Positions 17,247-25,977 are shown, counted from the stretch's first letter. The stretch: DNA of 64,000 nt from Nocardia coubleae NBRC 108252 (GCF_001612805.1 NZ_BDBD01000011.1:558001-622000); one strand, 5' to 3'. Translations and numbers: made by a program. The notes: generated by a model from the sequence alone, not told the origin.

Positions 17247-18202
17247 AGCGGGCCGCCGTCGCGACCGTACTCTGCTGCCTCGCCGCCGTCGCGCCCACGC
17301 AGAGTGCCGCGGCGTGGCCCTCGCTGTTTCCCACCACGATCGACCTGCCCGCCGGCTTCCGGCCCGAGGGCATCACCATCGGTGCGCGTCCGGTGATGTA
17401 CGTCGGTTCGGCCGCGGACGGCTCGATCTATCGTGCCGACCTGGTGACCGGGCATGGGGAGATCCTGAGCCGTGGCCCCGGAACACCGTCGCTCGGGCTG
17501 CGGCTCGACGACCGTGGCAGGCTGTTCGTCGCGGGCGGGTCGAGCGGCGACGCCCGCGTGCTCGACGCGCGGACGGGCCGGATGCTGGCGAGCTACCATC
17601 TGGCGCTCTCCGAGGACACCATCGTCAACGACGTGGTGATCACCCCCGCCGGCGCATGGTTCACGGATTCGCGCACGCCGGTCCTCTATCACCTGCCGTT
17701 CGGTCCCGACGGCACGCTCCCACTGCCCGAAGCGGTGGTCCGTGTGCCGTTGACCGGCGACATCGCCTACGTGCCTGCGGCATTCAATGCCAACGGCATC
17801 GTCCGCACACCCGACAGCACCGGGCTGATCGTCGTGCAATCGGTGACCGGGCACCTGTTCCGTGTCGACCCGGCGACCGGACACACCCGCAAGGTGGACC
17901 TCGGCACCGAAACGGTGCCCCACGGCGATGGTTTGCTTTTACACGCCAACACACTGCTCGTCGTGCAGAACCGGCTCGACACGATCGCCGTGATCACCCT
18001 CGACCGCACGGGTACGACGGGCACGGTCGAGCGGCACGTCACCGACCCGCGCCTCGACGTGCCGACCACAGTCGCGGAGTTCGGCGGACACCTGTACCTA
18101 CCGAACGCCCGCTACGACACCACACCGCAACCGGCTACGCCGTACACCGTTGTGGCACTGGAACCGAGCCACCAACGCTCATCGCGCGAGGGCTGTTCTT
18201 GA
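17243..18202 (+). CDS. Secreted SMP-30/gluconolactonase-like beta-propeller
   Basis: Exported protein of 319 residues. A signal peptide (MKRAAVATVLCCLAAVAPTQ, cleavage near SAAA-W) precedes a six-bladed propeller pattern with repeats such as GSIYRADLVTG, LDDRGRLFVAGG and GHLFRVDPATGH. SMP-30-like proteins are metal-dependent lactonases or binding proteins; the metal-binding residues cannot be assigned by eye. The GTG at 17243 overlaps the NmrA stop (GTGA), making a three-gene coupled operon EamA-NmrA-propeller. A cytosolic or surface role tied to the exported compound is an inference. Confidence 0.8.
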   Translation: MKRAAVATVLCCLAAVAPTQSAAAWPSLFPTTIDLPAGFRPEGITIGARPVMYVGSAADGSIYRADLVTGHGEILSRGPGTPSLGLRLDDRGRLFVAGGSSGDARVLDARTGRMLASYHLALSEDTIVNDVVITPAGAWFTDSRTPVLYHLPFGPDGTLPLPEAVVRVPLTGDIAYVPAAFNANGIVRTPDSTGLIVVQSVTGHLFRVDPATGHTRKVDLGTETVPHGDGLLLHANTLLVVQNRLDTIAVITLDRTGTTGTVERHVTDPRLDVPTTVAEFGGHLYLPNARYDTTPQPATPYTVVALEPSHQRSSREGCS

Positions 18203-18341
18203 TCGCGATGACTCCAGGGACGGCCCTGCGCCACATACGGATCGGCTATCCGGCGCTGCTGAGCGCCGGATAGGGCCGGTGCGAACCCCTCGCTCCATCG
18301 AGAATCTCGCGCCCCGCACGGGCCCCACCTCCGTCGCCATC

Positions 18342-18660
18342 CTGCTGCGTGACCTGGCCACGAACTCGCGCGCCACGACTACTACGTGCTGGTTCCCAAC
18401 CTCTTCTACCGGCACGGCCCGGCACCGGTGATCGAATTGCCTTCCTACATAGGCGAAGACGTGCGACTCCCGATCGTCGACCGACTCATGCCGCTGATCG
18501 AAGCCCACACCGTCGAACAAGTCCGCCGCGACGTGGACACCTACCTGCGCTTCCTCATCGCACAGCCGGAAGTGCTCGCTGGACCGGTCGCGGTCTGCGG
18601 CTACGCATCGGCGGCTTCCTAGCGGCACGCACCGCTGCCACCCGTCCCCGACGTGGTGGC
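18342..18660 (+). pseudogene. Dienelactone hydrolase family pseudogene
   Basis: Remnant of a dienelactone-hydrolase-like gene read in three frames. Frame one gives LLRDLAT up to about 18362; a one-base loss shifts to HDYYVLVPNLFYRHGPAP and continues through VRRDVDTYLRFLIAQPEV to GPVAVCGY near 18604; a second one-base loss then shifts to IGGFLAARTAATRPR. The intact family motif here is GYCxGG; only two bases (18605-18606) remain of the codon for the nucleophile Cys. The N-terminal strands and the C-terminal Asp/His part are missing. The frame order fits two independent single-base deletions, so the gene is dead. Confidence 0.75.
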
Positions 18661-18840
18661 GGCCCTGGCACCCAGATAACGCAACCCGCCAGGACGAACG
18701 AGCCGATCGCGCCCGCTCCGACAGAGGACAACACGATCACCCGCGTGCGGCCGACACGACTCGCGGCAGGGATGCCGACAGCGAGCAGCTGACCCGGGAA
18801 GTGGGTAAAACCTGATTCGAAGTGAAGGTTCTTGCCGCGC

Positions 18841-20022
18841 ATGTACCTTCGGGACATGGGGAGTGCAGCCGGAGCGGTGCGCAGGTTACGCGGTCCGCTC
18901 ACGGTGGTGATTGCGATGGTGGTCGCGATTTCGGTCGTGTGCGTGCTACCGCGATGGTGGTGCGGCCGGGACGCCGACGGGTGGTATCGAGGTGACCCGA
19001 CGTTGCTGCGTGGACTCGCCGAGGAGATGGTCGCCTTCCAAGCCGCCGACGATCATCGGCGAGCCACCGGCGGAGGAGACGGGATCGTCGGCATGTGGGG
19101 GCTGCTCGCCCATCAGATGACAGCACAGGGTTTGGCGCAAGCGTGTCTGGAACATCCCGAATGGCGGGAGCGGTACGCCCCGGTCATCACTCGCGCCGCA
19201 ATCAAAAGTCTTTTGCCCCAGATGCGTTCGGAGTTCACGTCGGCATGGCACGGCCGCGACGGACTCGCCGAACTCGACAGCACCGACGGTCACGCCTACC
19301 TCTCCTATCCGGCCCTCGCGCTCGGCATGGCCCGGTGGATCGATCCAGCCTTCCCTGCCGACCTCGCCGTTCAGCACGACGCGCTGATCACCGCCCTCGA
19401 GCGGCGGCTGCTCGCTTCGCCGACCGGGCTGCTCGACACCTTCCCCGGCAGGGCGTACCCCACCGATGTGGCCGCGGTCGCGGCGGCGATCGCGGTGCAC
19501 GGCAGGGTGACAGGAGTCGATCACACGGCGGTCATCGCGCATTGGGTGCGACAGGTGCGCGCGGTTCAGATCGATCGCGACACCGGACTGGTCATCCAGC
19601 GCATGGGAACCGACGGCCGACCCCAGGACGCACCACGCGCTTCGGGAACCGGTTTGGCGGCCTATTTCGCCGGCTTCGCGGACCGGTCGCTGGCCGAAGA
19701 GTTGGCAGCAGGGCTGTTCGGGCAGGAAAGAACTGTCCTCGGATTCAGCGCGATCGATGAGTACGGTGATGGCTACAGCGGCCTCGGTGATATGGACAGT
19801 GGCCCCTTGATCCTTGGAATATCGGTGTCGGCCACCGGTTTCGCACTCGCTCCCGCCCGCGCCTTCGGCCACCGCGACACCTTCACCCGCCTGTTCCGCA
19901 CAGCCGACCTCTTCGGACTATCACTACACAGCGGAACCCGCACACGATTCGCCACCGGCGGCGTGATCGGCAACGCGCTCATGCTCGCGTTCCTGTCTTC
20001 GGGACCGGAACTGGCCCCATGA
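18841..20022 (+). CDS. Membrane-anchored alpha-barrel-like protein of unknown function
   Basis: Protein of about 393 residues with one N-terminal membrane helix (LTVVIAMVVAISVVCVL) and a large outside domain. The body is helix-rich, with a Trp/Tyr/Gly segment near the end (EYGDGYSGLGDMDSGPLILG, then SATGFALA) that recalls alpha/alpha-barrel proteins such as the linalool-dehydratase-like group; the assignment is weak. Start at ATG 18841 or the ATG at 18856; GAAGG lies 12 bases upstream of the first. The stop overlaps the start of the small membrane protein at 20019 (ATGA), so the two are likely partners. Confidence 0.65.
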   Translation: MYLRDMGSAAGAVRRLRGPLTVVIAMVVAISVVCVLPRWWCGRDADGWYRGDPTLLRGLAEEMVAFQAADDHRRATGGGDGIVGMWGLLAHQMTAQGLAQACLEHPEWRERYAPVITRAAIKSLLPQMRSEFTSAWHGRDGLAELDSTDGHAYLSYPALALGMARWIDPAFPADLAVQHDALITALERRLLASPTGLLDTFPGRAYPTDVAAVAAAIAVHGRVTGVDHTAVIAHWVRQVRAVQIDRDTGLVIQRMGTDGRPQDAPRASGTGLAAYFAGFADRSLAEELAAGLFGQERTVLGFSAIDEYGDGYSGLGDMDSGPLILGISVSATGFALAPARAFGHRDTFTRLFRTADLFGLSLHSGTRTRFATGGVIGNALMLAFLSSGPELAP

Positions 20023-20291
20023 AGGTCCCCAACGCAGTGTCGACCGTGTGGTGCCTGTTCCGCATTCCGCTGGTCCTGGCGGTGGTCTACCTCGCCCTGC
20101 ATGCGGCTCTGGCGGCGTCGTCGGCCCGACACGGGTATGGATCGCCCGATGGCCTCGGAGCAGGCTTCGTGACCCTTGCCGTTGTCGTGGTAGCGCTACG
20201 CCTCGTGCTGATCATTGCCGTCCCAGCGGTTCTCGCTTACCGCGTCGTAACACTGGTCCTGCCGAAGATCCGGCCAGTCGACACGCGATAG
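20019..20291 (+). CDS. Small two-helix membrane protein
   Basis: A 90-residue protein with two hydrophobic helices (LFRIPLVLAVVYLALHAALAA and FVTLAVVVVALRLVLIIAVPAVLAY) separated by a short Gly-rich loop, and a basic C-terminal end. It is coupled by ATGA overlap to the membrane-anchored protein at 18841. No family is recognised. A role as membrane partner or anchor of that protein is inferred only from the coupling. Confidence 0.6.
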   Translation: MKVPNAVSTVWCLFRIPLVLAVVYLALHAALAASSARHGYGSPDGLGAGFVTLAVVVVALRLVLIIAVPAVLAYRVVTLVLPKIRPVDTR

Positions 20292-20470
20292 GTGGCTACG
20301 GGGCGTGCCAGAACCTCGAAGCGACGTCACGATCCCTTGCGACAACCCCTGCCTCTGACAGCGGGCGGTCCGCCGGATCGAGTCGGTGTGGCGGCGGCAC
20401 GAGGGACCGAACGCTCCACGATCTTCTGCCCATCGTCAGCAGATTCGCACCGATGCCAGCGTTTGCGTCG

Positions 20471-20941
20471 TCAGCCTCTCGCTGCGCCTTGGGGCCATAC
20501 GATGTCGACCGGGATACCGCGTTGGCGCGCCAGTTCGACCACGGTCCCGGTGCCCGCGCGTTGCCCGTCCTGGCCGTCCCAGACCGCGATCATCCGATCC
20601 ACACCCTGGACTAGGGCTTCATTCGCGGCCTCGTAGGCTTCGCGGCCCGCATTGTCGAAGTCCATGATCCGCACCGTCGTGGCGCGGGCGAGCAGCGCGT
20701 CGAACTGGGCAAGGTGGTCCGGCTTCACCTTCGCCTCACGGTAGTTGGCCGAGGGCAGCACCACCTCCAACTGGCCCCCGACGTCGAGGACGGCTTCGGC
20801 GAACACACTGTCAGCGCCCCTGGCGATACAGGAGATCCCCACGAGGCCCGTGGTACCTGCCAGCAGTTCGGCGATCGCTTTGCGCACCAGGTCACCCGTC
20901 GCGGCGTTGATATTCATGTGTCCGGTGACGCTGATCCTCAT
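20471..20941 (-). CDS. SLOG/Rossmann-like protein of unknown function
   Basis: A 156-residue protein that reads like a small Rossmann-type nucleotide-binding protein of the SLOG/DprA superfamily: MRISVTGHMN at the start, then a GISCIARGADSVFAEA loop, VVLPSANYRE, and VDRMIAVWDGQ near the C-terminal third with a TVVELARQRGIPV end. SLOG proteins bind nucleotides or nucleic acids or sense small ligands. The ATG at 20941 starts the conserved part; the longer frame to 21124 adds a Cys/Arg-rich segment without family character. It is isolated on the minus strand. Confidence 0.68.
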   Translation of the reverse strand: MRISVTGHMNINAATGDLVRKAIAELLAGTTGLVGISCIARGADSVFAEAVLDVGGQLEVVLPSANYREAKVKPDHLAQFDALLARATTVRIMDFDNAGREAYEAANEALVQGVDRMIAVWDGQDGQRAGTGTVVELARQRGIPVDIVWPQGAARG

Positions 20942-21435
20942 ACCGCCCATCATGCCGCTCAAAACCGACCTCCACGGCAGCCAGGTATCCACCGGATGAT
21001 GCCCGGCCTGGACCAAGGCGACCACAACGTCATTCGCTGGATGCTCGCGTACAGGAGCCGTTTCACACACTCCGAACAAACCGCGCCTTCCGCAGCGCTT
21101 GGGACGGCACCCCATGCAAATCAACTACAACTGGCGCCGCACACTCATGCGCCTGCGCGTACCCGACACCAAACAACCCCTCGCCCTCAACCTCGAAATA
21201 AACGAGTACGGAGCATGTTCTGAAGTCCTCATCGTCCATGGCATCTACAGCACATCCGCAATCGCCTGCTGAGCGTCAGTGAGAACACCGCGCCAGGAGC
21301 CAGCCCCCTTGGTGGGCATTGAGGTCGGTGGTGAAGCACTGTCAGAAATCTTCTTCACCGTCAGCACAGCCCCAATACGAACGTCCACTCCTGTCCTACA
21401 GAGAACCCCAAAGTGCAGCAAAGCGAGGAGGGGAG
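20942..21435. other. Eroded stretch without a supported gene
   Basis: About 490 bases. A 52-codon plus-strand frame (21114-21272) and an 83-codon minus-strand frame (21245-21496) are open, but neither has a ribosome binding site or a recognised family. The stretch precedes the beta-propeller remnant and looks like non-functional DNA. Confidence 0.4.
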
Positions 21436-21540
21436 GTGCGCTAAGCAGATAGAAGATCTCGCGATAGTCGGGGCGGGTTCGCCAGTTATAGCGCATTCCA
21501 TCGCCGCGCCTCCGGTCGTGAGCGGTGGGGACGCGATCAG

Positions 21541-21952
21541 AAGGTCACCGGCGGAGCGGGGTTCGAGTATCGGATCAGCGGCGAGCTGGTCAGGGTCTCC
21601 GAGCGGCGAGCCGCAGCCAGTGATCCGACCTTGTTCGAGGTGATCGAGGCAGCTACTGGCCGCACCCTTTGGCAGGCCAGCACGAGTTACCTGAACATCT
21701 ACGGTGACGCGGTCTACCGGACCGACTGCACGGCAATGGGAACACCCAAAATGCAGTGCACCACAATACAACACGATATCGGCGATGGAAAGGCGTCGTG
21801 GCCACACCCCGCCACCGGAACTCTCGGCGACGACATGATCGGAAACCGACACCAGCAGGCTCCACCGGAATCGGAGTATCCGCCTCTCTGGCGAGGCCAC
21901 CCTGGTCAGCGAATTCACTGACCAGCAACGAGCGGTTGCCCCTTGGTGGTGA
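21541..21952 (+). pseudogene. Fragment resembling a PQQ-like beta-propeller protein
   Basis: An open frame around 21541-21850 encodes protein-like text: a strand rich segment (GFEYRISGELVRV), then EAATGRTLWQAS and LNIYGDAVYRTDC, matching the pattern of PQQ/WD-like propeller blades (DxxTGRxLWxxx, GDxVY). Near 21870 the sense moves to another frame (GEATLVSEFTDQQRAVAPWW then a stop at 21950-21952). There is no start codon with a binding site. I read it as a C-terminal piece of a decayed propeller gene; the family call is tentative. Confidence 0.35.
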
Positions 21953-22324
21953 GTGACGGCAACGGCATAGGTGAGCTCCAGTCTCACCGCCGAACACTCG
22001 GCCGCGGTTTGGGCCGTGAACCTTGGCTTTCGGGCGCCATGTGCCCACCTTTCAAAGAGGTCACCGACAAACCCAGAGCTCGGACCAACTATTGTCCTAT
22101 TCGATCAATCCGTTTCAGTTGGGCACTCACTCAGACGGAGATTCGCCGGACTATCGAGTGCTCGTCATCGATTCGCCTCGGTGCCAGATTCGACGCAGCT
22201 ATTTCGCCGCATATGGGTAGGTTTGCCCCCGCGGCCGACGGCGCCTAAATTAGAGACGCATGATAGGATCGCGAATAATTGCGGAAGGCAAATGGGCCTG
22301 TCGTATTTTTCACGAGGAATGCAG
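21953..22324. other. Intergenic stretch before the membrane protein
   Basis: About 370 bases with falling GC content. The downstream gene's frame is open through here, but the codons are not protein-like and the ribosome binding site lies at 22310-22316. No RNA gene or repeat is seen. Confidence 0.4.
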
Positions 22325-23185
22325 ATGAGATCCCAAGAGTCAGGTCCGGGGCGCGAGGGTTCTCCGCACCCTTATGTATGGGTACGGCACACCATTGAGA
22401 CGCATGGCAGATCTCGCCTGCCAGTGACCGCCGGGTCGCTCGCGACATCTTTGCTCATCGCATTTGCTGGGCACCTGATGGGCGTCAATCTCATGCTGCG
22501 GCTCGGTATAATGTTCGCCGTTATCGCCACCATCGCATTGTCACATTCGATCAGCGTACGGCTGCTTTCCCAAGTTGCCGTCACAACAATTGCAAAGCCG
22601 GGCGCCCTTTCGATACATCTACGCCCGGTCGGCACCGCGTCTGCATTTTTGACAAGCCTGATCTTGACTCCGCCTCTATTTGTCATCGGATACCAGAATA
22701 TGATCCCCGAGGCCATACTGGGAGGCATCGCCGGTCTGGCAATAACCTTGATCCTCCCAGTCGGCGCACTTCTCCATAAGAATCGAGCGTTCCTTCATCT
22801 CAGCCCCGAGACGATCCACATCAGCACTGCTTTCGACGATTTCGAATGCGCATGGAAGCATGTCCACCGCATCCGGCTCACCGACCACCGGCCGGGCACC
22901 ACTATCCTAATCGAGTGCAGGCACGGTGGATTGATTGTTCGCAAGAGAATGCCGGTTTTCTCCCTGATGTTCTCCGGGCCTGACTGGGAGTTCTCGGCGA
23001 AAATATGGGGGTCCTCGGTCAACTCACTCTTGTCGACTCTTATTTATCTCCATGAAAACCCGGTCGCCAGACTGTCACTGCAGGAGAGTGAACTCAGAGC
23101 GATGCTCGATGACCCGGAGTGGGCTACCGAACGCAGTCCTGGGCGAGTCTCACGCTGTTTGAATTCGTTGTTCAGCAAGCACTGA
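22325..23185 (+). CDS. Membrane protein with PH-like/YcxB-like domain, AT-richer gene
   Basis: A 286-residue protein with two pairs of membrane helices (about 40-80 and 105-150: GSLATSLLIAFAGHLMG, IMFAVIATIALSHSI, SLILTPPLFVIGYQ, GLAITLILPVGALL). The following soluble part (LHLSPETIHISTAFDDFECAW, then VHRIRLTDHRPGTTILIEC) has the strand order of bacterial PH or YcxB-like domains. The ATG at 22325 is preceded by GAGGA at 6-base spacing; the longer frame upstream is not protein-like. Codon use is clearly less GC-rich than the flanking genes, suggesting transfer. Function unknown. Confidence 0.65.
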   Translation: MRSQESGPGREGSPHPYVWVRHTIETHGRSRLPVTAGSLATSLLIAFAGHLMGVNLMLRLGIMFAVIATIALSHSISVRLLSQVAVTTIAKPGALSIHLRPVGTASAFLTSLILTPPLFVIGYQNMIPEAILGGIAGLAITLILPVGALLHKNRAFLHLSPETIHISTAFDDFECAWKHVHRIRLTDHRPGTTILIECRHGGLIVRKRMPVFSLMFSGPDWEFSAKIWGSSVNSLLSTLIYLHENPVARLSLQESELRAMLDDPEWATERSPGRVSRCLNSLFSKH

Positions 23186-23214
23186 CCCCCAACCCCGGCG
23201 GCAGTAGAGTGGGA

Positions 23215-23468
23215 CGGCACAAACCCCCCTCCTTGACCGCCGAGATCTTGGCGTTCGACAGGACGATGCGAAGCTTCTTGTCCTCACTGATCATGTCGAA
23301 ACTGCAGGCACGGTGAGATAGCACGGCGCCGCTCTCGTGAATGCTGATTCGGATGCCGCCGGTCGTGTCGGCCACGGTGACGGCTTTATCACGGCAGCGG
23401 CCAGCACAACTTTGGACAGTCGACCAGTTCCTGGGTATGCAGAGCAAGGCGGGATAGGAAATGACCAA
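23215..23468 (-). pseudogene. Possible degraded coding remnant (transposase-tail-like)
   Basis: The minus frame encodes a strand-rich stretch (KAVTVADTTGGIRISIHESGA, then LRIVLSNAKISAVKEGG) that reminds me of the beta-rich tail of integrase-type transposases, but the match is weak, there is no plausible start, and nothing upstream continues it. It may be a remnant of a mobile element associated with the AT-richer stretch. Confidence 0.2.
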
Positions 23469-23693
23469 AGTACTTCGAATGGCGAGACCTTGTGGCGCGA
23501 AATCATCCCACTGGGACTACACAGCCCGCACCTAGCGTAAGATCAAACTTTCGAACAGCCGTATTGTCAGCGACACGACATGCTTGGCGGGCCACCTCTG
23601 CGCTGACGCCATATATTCACAGCCGCGTCTCAATTGAATTTTTGCAGCGGAGTCCAGATGATCCGCGGGCCCAGATTGAAATACATCCTACGG

Positions 23694-23924
23694 CTAAATC
23701 TCTAGCTCTATGCCGTCCTGGTCCCATGCCCTGACGCACCCCTGGGTCGGCGCCTGGATCATGAGGAAGTCTTTGCCATAGACTACTTCGGCGTCCGTCC
23801 TGTCACCTGCTAACTCGACCAAAATTCGAGAGTCAGCCTGAAGACTGTATTCCATTCCCGTAGGTTCGAATATAACCTTCAGGACGCTCTCTTCCCAGGA
23901 CCGTACATAAAATCTAGATATCAT
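23694..23924 (-). CDS. Small acidic protein of unknown function
   Basis: A 76-residue protein with twice as many acidic as basic residues and a strand-rich pattern (RFYVRSWEESVLKVIFEP, then ILVELAGDR, AEVVYGKDFLMIQAP, and the end WDQDGIELEI). The ATG at 23924 has GGAG 6 bases upstream, supporting a real gene. Codon use is AT-richer than the surrounding genome. Small acidic orphan genes like this are often immunity or modifier proteins, but no partner toxin is visible, so the function is unknown. Confidence 0.55.
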   Translation of the reverse strand: MISRFYVRSWEESVLKVIFEPTGMEYSLQADSRILVELAGDRTDAEVVYGKDFLMIQAPTQGCVRAWDQDGIELEI

Positions 23925-24248
23925 CGAAACTCCAAATCCGACGGAACACTTGTTCGCAGATCATTTCACAACAACACGTTCGCGCACGTTTTGGCAACTT
24001 CACCTGCCTGCCAAGTGGTCACCGCACCGATGAAGGTCGCGGTGGCCACGCCGGTGGCCTGGACGAATTCAGGGCTCAATCACGACGCCATTCGAATCAC
24101 CCGCCGATCCGGACACCGGAGTCACCGCCGGCCGGGTATGAGAATCACGCCTGCGGCACCGCCACCTACGCTCGGTGACAGAGGGATCGAGGCGAGTTCG
24201 GAAGGAAGGCATACGACCTAAAGACATACTGACCGGACAGACCGCCTA
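23925..24248. other. Intergenic stretch at the right edge of the AT-richer segment
   Basis: About 320 bases upstream of the acidic protein gene. Any promoter for that gene lies here (AT-rich around 23930-23975). GC content rises again beyond about 24000. A 76-codon plus-strand frame (23991-24221) has no ribosome binding site and no family. No repeat or att-like site could be recognised by eye. Confidence 0.4.
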
Positions 24249-24380
24249 TCACGGCGGCTCATCGATCGACGTCGCGGACCCCAGGCGCCCGCTATGGGAG
24301 GCAGCGCTCGCTCGGGGCCGGTTGATGCTGATCGTGGTCACCGGCCCGTCGCGCTCGACGGTCACGCTGGGTTCGGTCAT
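24249..24380 (-). pseudogene. Truncated crotonase (enoyl-CoA hydratase) 5' end
   Basis: An ATG at 24380 with GAGGAG upstream opens with MTEPSVTVERDGPVTTISINRP, the unmistakable N-terminal strand pair of crotonase-fold enzymes. After about 24 codons the similarity stops and the frame runs into unrelated sequence and a stop at 24249. It is the last gene of the operon that begins at 27609, and the break marks where that operon meets the eroded AT-richer segment. Confidence 0.7.
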
Positions 24381-24423
24381 CGGTGCGGTTCTCCTCGGCT
24401 CGAGCGACCATCGAAGGTAGACA

Positions 24424-25443
24424 TCAGCGCTCGAACTGGTCTCGTTTGTGGTCGCCGTACGGATCGTCGCGTTCGCGCACCGCCTCCCGGAAACCGACAG
24501 TGGCCGAACGGGTCTGGAACGCGTAGCCCTCACGGGTGTGCCGGGAGATGCCGTCGAAGACGGTGCTGATCATGGCCGAATTGGCGACGCCCTGGGTGTT
24601 GAGCGCGGAGTTTAGCGCTAGCTTGGCCATCATCAACTGGTTGACCGGCATTCGCGCGATGCGCTCCACCAGCGCCTCGGTACGCTCATCGAGTTCCTCG
24701 GCGGGGCAAGACTCCACCGCCAGACCCCATTCGGCGGCCTGCTTGCCGCTGATGCAGTCCCCGGTGAACAGCAACCGCTTGGCGCGCTGGTCGCCGAGCC
24801 GGTGCGCCCACAGGCCTGCCGCCGGAATGCCCCAGACCCGGGTGGGCGGATAGCCGATCTTGGTGTCGTCGGCGCAGATGATCTGGTCGGCGTGCAGCGC
24901 GATGTCGGTGCCGCCCGCGATCGCGAAGCCGTGGAGCTTCGCCACCGTCGGCTTGTTGGCGTGCATCAGGCTGGCGAAACCCTTGGTGAACCGGCTCATC
25001 ATCGCGTAATCGATCATCGGTTCCCACACCCCCTGCGGGTTGTGGTTGATCGCGTTGACCACCGGGTCGAGCACCGTTCCGGTGACCTCGTCCGGCCCGT
25101 GCGCGCCCGCGAAACCTTGTTCGGCGAACATGTCGAGGTCATAGCCGCCGCAGAACCCTTTGCCGCGCCCGGAGACCACGATCACGTGCACGCGCGGGTC
25201 CAGATCGGCCCGCTCCACCGCGTGCGCCAGATCCCGCGGGGTGTGCGGGGTGATCGCGTTGCCCTTGTCCGGGCGATTGAACGTGATCCGGGCGACCCGG
25301 CCGTCGCGTTCGTAGGTGAGCGTGGAGCACTCGCGCTCGAAGTCCGGATCGGGGCGGTGCAGCCACGGCGAGTCGGGGCCTTCGGCCCAGCTCTCGTACC
25401 AGGCCGCCGGTCGTCCGCCGGATTCGTGCTCGGGGTGGGACAC
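24424..25443 (-). CDS. Crotonase/enoyl-CoA hydratase family protein
   Basis: Crotonase-fold enzyme of 339 residues acting on acyl-CoA thioesters. The oxyanion-hole loops are visible: GRGKGFCGGYDLDMF (about 89-103) and HGFAIAGGTDIALHADQ (about 162-178). The N terminus is extended (WYESWAEGPDSPWLHRP) as in a mycolate subgroup. The GTG at 25443 follows AAGGAA at 7-base spacing; the longer frame overlaps the preceding gene. It is downstream of the AurF-like pseudogene (31-base gap) and the AidB-like dehydrogenase, suggesting a fatty-acid or CoA-ester modification operon. Confidence 0.85.
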   Translation of the reverse strand: MSHPEHESGGRPAAWYESWAEGPDSPWLHRPDPDFERECSTLTYERDGRVARITFNRPDKGNAITPHTPRDLAHAVERADLDPRVHVIVVSGRGKGFCGGYDLDMFAEQGFAGAHGPDEVTGTVLDPVVNAINHNPQGVWEPMIDYAMMSRFTKGFASLMHANKPTVAKLHGFAIAGGTDIALHADQIICADDTKIGYPPTRVWGIPAAGLWAHRLGDQRAKRLLFTGDCISGKQAAEWGLAVESCPAEELDERTEALVERIARMPVNQLMMAKLALNSALNTQGVANSAMISTVFDGISRHTREGYAFQTRSATVGFREAVRERDDPYGDHKRDQFER

Positions 25444-25474
25444 AGTGGGTTCCTTCGGGTTCGACAGGTAAAGA

Positions 25475-25955
25475 TCAGCTGGCAGCTCTGGGCGCCGGTT
25501 CGCGGACCGGCTCACCGTGATAACGCGTGGGCGGCCCATCGATGCCCGCCAGCTTCCAGACACCGCGCGCCACCGGGTTCATGAGTCCCACTTCGTGGGC
25601 GAGCGCGGAATTCGGCCGACCCGCTGGGCAGGTTCAACAGGTAGAGCATGACCCCCGACATCAGCAGCTGCTCGAACTGCAACCCCACCTTCGCCATGCC
25701 CGCCTGCCGGTGCATGCCGATCTCGATCCGCGTCGACTCCGGCAGTGATTGATACCAGGGGTGGCGGCCGATGAGGTCGGATTCGGGGAGAATCCACCGG
25801 CGATCGCCGGGCGTGACCTGGAATTCCGTTGCGTCCCAGTCGATGTCGTGATACGGACTGAAGCCGCGTCGGACCGAGGCGTCGGCCAACTCGTGCAGCA
25901 TCTCGGCGTAGTCGAGGGCTTCGCCGGCGGCATTGCGTTCGGGTGTGATCATCAT
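25475..25955 (-). pseudogene. AurF-like diiron oxygenase with internal deletion
   Basis: The first 115 codons from ATG 25955 (AAGGAG upstream) read as the N-terminal part of an AurF/p-aminobenzoate N-oxygenase-like diiron protein (DIDWDATEFQ, HPWYQSLPES, GMHRQAGMAKVGLQFEQ, LNLPSGSAEFR). At about 25605 the frame breaks; in another frame the family C terminus follows at once (AHEVGLMNPVARGVWKLAG, ending at the TGA at 25477-25475). About 150 codons, containing most of the diiron ligands (the EECHH and EEARH regions), are missing. The total length of 481 bases is not a multiple of three. The enzyme cannot work. Confidence 0.8.
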
Positions 25956-25977
25956 TGATCGCGCTCCTTGTCCGGGC

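Noticed and set aside
23991..24221. 76-codon plus-strand frame near the island edge
   Set aside because: No binding site, Arg/Pro-rich, no family.
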